This document shows, one piece after another, positions 62,201-64,000 of a stretch of 64,000 nt of DNA (positions within the stretch are counted from its first letter, which is position 1; every line of letters begins with the position of its first letter). A program made the position numbers and the translations under genes. This stretch comes from Hyalella azteca. Taxonomy: Eukaryota > Arthropoda > Malacostraca > Amphipoda > Hyalellidae. The notes beneath the pieces were generated by a model, which was not told where the DNA came from, searched no databases, and saw only the letters and a program-made list of their open reading frames with translations. The stretch lies in assembly GCF_000764305.2 (NCBI RefSeq), contig NW_025942403.1, positions 124,001 through 188,000 on the forward strand, written 5' to 3'.

Positions 62201-63660
62201 GTATGAACCATACGCCACGATAATCGCAACGTTGACTAATAAGTGTCTACACTTATTAATAATAAGTGTAGACACTATTAATTTCATAATCGGTATTAAA
62301 GTAAAATAATTGAAAAATACGCATTTGTTTCGCTGCAACAATGACTATTGATGCTAAATGGATTCATAACTTCTTATAATGTCAATGCATGTATTGCGAA
62401 TATAAAAAAAATTCATAACCGTTGATTCAATAAATAATGTGACGTGTGAAATAGAGGTTTAATCTGAAAGTCTTGCCACGACCTAACAGTTTTGCATGGT
62501 TGAAATACAAGTTATGTTTCCAAATAAGTCATGTTTCCAAATAATATGATAATCAATAGAATTTTATCATTTAAGTATTTGTATTTTTTCAGGCTACATA
62601 TCTTTTCCCATTTTAGGGCAAAATTTGTCTGAAAAATTTCCTTACGATCATTAACAACATATTATATCTTTTGCAATATACATATTCTATGTAACGAAAC
62701 CACGTTTATGTATATAGATTCGGCTACGCTGGAGAAGAGCCATTTTTCAAGTACGATGACCCGAACAAATACGTTATCAAATACATAGCGTTTTGGGGGG
62801 TCGTTAGAAATGTTGGCATCGACGACTACTTGTACGTTCCTAGCGCCCTGGTCGACCCGTACTACCCCTTCACCGTCCAGACAAACAGTAAGTTCAGAAA
62901 TTGACTTCTTATCCGCGCGAAAATACATGAATTACAAGAATTTTATCAAGGAGTATAATAATGATTAGGCTTTGTGCATGTGAAAAGCGAGAATATATTA
63001 GTTGTCAACTACAACTACATCTTGTCAAAAGTTGTCAAAAAACTACATCTTAATTTTAATTTCATACTCAGTTTTATTTAAAGTTTGCAGCACTATTTAT
63101 ATTGTTCACAATATCTCGAGGAGTTCTTCTCAGTTTAAGAATAAAGGCTAAAACCAAAAAAGTTGCATAAAACATTTTACTGAATAGAAGTCCTAGATAA
63201 ATAAAACAGAACGTTTCGGGCCTGTCTCTTATACACATCTNATTCTAAAATTCGTAAATCGGTTTGGCTGCTAGCGTTACAAAGAATTTTAAATTGATCG
63301 ATGGACACGGGAGGAGCAAGTGAGCACTGTTCTGTATGAAGTCTGACTGATGAATGAGGCGGCTGAGCAAGTGGACGCCCAGTACGGAAACTTCTTCCAT
63401 TTATATTGTATTGTGTTAGAATCATTACAATTCATAGTTTTCTGGACCCCGAAATGAATTAAGTATCGTGGTACTAGCTAAATAACATGAAATACCTCAG
63501 CTCTGCGCACGAACGGAAACTTTTGGCAAGTGTACGACCTCTCGCCCAACGGCAGCCGTCTGCACGACTTCAGCATACGCTTCATGTTCAAGGGCGGGGC
63601 TGACGCTAGGTTAGCCGTCTGGCAGAGACGCGACTACTCATACCAATATCAACTACGTGA
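56219..63660 (+). CDS. secreted PAN / EB-like / Methyltransf_FA-like protein, copy 2 (3' end outside window)
   Basis: Eight coding exons visible: 56219-56431 (ATG), 56690-56809, 58776-58842, 60529-60678, 60938-61090, 61770-61911, 62718-62887, 63501-63660. Phases are the same as in copy 1 at every join; 391 aa so far. By comparison two more exons (about 107 aa, rest of the second Methyltransf_FA-like domain) should follow beyond 64000. A signal peptide (residues 1-19), PAN-like Cys pattern (TCLDMC, NCSAVQY), EB-like module (GESCSSDVQC...CSCRPG), first Methyltransf_FA-like domain (LVANNED, DGAIR, FGYAGEEPFFKYDD, KYIAF) and start of the second (GADARLAVW) are all present. Most exons are clearly diverged from copy 1, but exon 2 is nearly identical in DNA. 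Intron 2 carries two inserted repeats; intron 7 contains a sequencing-adapter remnant and an N, so this gene's assembly should be treated with care. Confidence 0.9.
56906..56938. repeat. perfect inverted repeat, 14-bp arms
   Basis: GTTAACGCAAATGC, loop TACTT, GCATTTGCGTTAAC. Located in intron 2 of copy 2, just before the family A repeat. Confidence 0.9.
56972..57291 (-). repeat. dispersed repeat family A, copy 3 (inverted)
   Basis: The reverse complement aligns block for block with 2419-2656 and 18272-18802, including the TTTG-rich (complement of CAAA/CAGA) microsatellite stretch at about 56998-57015. It lies in intron 2 of copy 2. Confidence 0.85.
57370..58652. mobile_element. TA-flanked inverted-repeat DNA element (MITE-like)
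   Basis: The left end reads GGGCAACATGGGGCAGCGCG. The right end, complemented, reads GGGTAACATGGGGCAGCGAG: 18 of 20 positions agree. Both ends are flanked by TA (57368-57369 and 58653-58654), as expected for Tc1/mariner-like target duplication. The 1,283-bp interior has no transposase. It includes several GGGCCC/TGGGGCAA palindromic words (57556-57617, 58245-58290) and a degenerate tandem array. It sits in intron 2 of copy 2 and accounts for most of that intron's extra length relative to copy 1. Confidence 0.75.
57720..57905. repeat. degenerate ~27-bp tandem array inside the element
   Basis: Recurring ATATCCTTGACTTGAAAA-like words (for example around 57828, 57841, 57868, 57886), with variant units before them, within the 57370-58652 element. 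Confidence 0.7.
59880..60175. repeat. degenerate AATGATAGC-type array
   Basis: About a dozen imperfect occurrences of AATTATAATGATAGC(A/G)-like words at irregular 20-35 bp spacing, for example TTTAATGATGGCACGC, TAACGATAGCATT, ATAATAGCACGAGG, CTATAATGATAGCC. Located in intron 3 of copy 2. Confidence 0.65.
62242..62276. repeat. perfect inverted repeat, 16-bp arms
   Basis: AGTGTCTACACTTATT, loop AAT, AATAAGTGTAGACACT. Located in intron 6 of copy 2; the longest perfect hairpin I found in the window. Confidence 0.92.
63222..63241. other. Tn5/Nextera mosaic-end adapter remnant plus N
   Basis: CTGTCTCTTATACACATCT (63222-63240) is the exact complement of the 19-bp Tn5 mosaic end used in tagmentation libraries. 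The only ambiguous base in the window follows at 63241. This is a library artefact, not biology, in intron 7 of copy 2. Confidence 0.97.
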
Positions 63661-64000
63661 GTGAATTGATAGAAAAATTTAGCAGATTGCTATGAAAACT
63701 AGAAAGAATCAGTATTTATAACATTGTGCGGCCAGTTTCTTTGTCTGTAATTTTAGAAGCCTTGCGCTGCATTTTATTGTAGGTATTTGAACATTTAATC
63801 ATGAACTGATTGTGTCGGCAATTAAGTCGCTTGCTTTATAAATTCAATATTTTTTAGATTGATCATGACGCTTTACGAAATACGGGTTGGATCATAAATT
63901 AAAATCTAATTTAATTAAGCTATATTAAAATTCAACACACAATAAAATAAACATTTTAAAATTTTCAACAGAGTGTTAAATTTTTATATTAACTAAATTA
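63661..64000. other. start of intron 8 of copy 2
   Basis: AT-rich intronic sequence after the donor GA|GTGAAT. No further exon is visible before the window ends. Confidence 0.7.

Overview
The window looks like nuclear DNA of an arthropod, most likely a malacostracan crustacean. It is AT-rich. Genes are split into many short exons with GT-AG introns, and the gaps hold old DNA-transposon remnants, microsatellite-tailed dispersed repeats and minisatellites. The recognisable families fit: a PAN-ZP apical matrix protein of the type known from arthropod cuticle, and two genes carrying domains of the 'farnesoic acid O-methyltransferase' (Methyltransf_FA) type first named in crustaceans. The species assignment is inference; no ribosomal or mitochondrial marker is present. 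All gene models below were built by hand by matching splice sites and reading phase.

Layout, left to right. 1-3118: no gene, an 18-bp GC-rich minisatellite (620-1044) and one copy of a dispersed repeat. 3119-4250 (minus): 3' part of a gene for an acidic, Ser-rich protein with a CxxC motif. 7456-9230 (minus): a two-exon gene whose product has a four-Cys motif and a long tandem array of 10-residue Ser/Gly/Pro repeats. 11767-13433 (minus): a 324-residue protein with two N-terminal membrane helices and a cytoplasmic tail with PY-type motifs. 17844-21080 (plus): a 153-residue four-helix membrane protein with one helix per exon and all introns in phase 0. 22532-29278 (minus): 13 coding exons for a 662-residue type I membrane protein with signal peptide, three PAN domains, a ZP domain, a furin-type RRRR site and a C-terminal helix (trynity/neyo/morpheyus/NompA class). 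29279-48283: about 19 kb with no convincing gene, a 1.5-kb degraded hAT-like element, a duplicated segment and one orphan candidate exon.

48364-53101 (plus) and 56219-63660 onward (plus, cut by the window end) are a tandem pair of paralogues. Each has a signal peptide, a PAN-like module, a short EB/EGF-like Cys module and two Methyltransf_FA-like domains, with identical exon phases. The first copy is complete (500 aa, 10 coding exons); eight coding exons (391 aa) of the second are visible. The pair is diverged everywhere I compared it except coding exon 2, which differs at only 2 of 144 bases across exon and splice flanks. That is a localised gene-conversion-like island. A TA-flanked inverted-repeat element has lengthened intron 2 of the second copy.

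One technical warning: 63222-63240 is exactly the Tn5/Nextera mosaic-end adapter, directly followed by the only N in the window. The assembly join there is artificial or incompletely trimmed.

The genes are independently spliced units, so no operon logic applies. A loose common theme is secreted or membrane, Cys-rich extracellular proteins (PAN modules occur in three of the seven genes).
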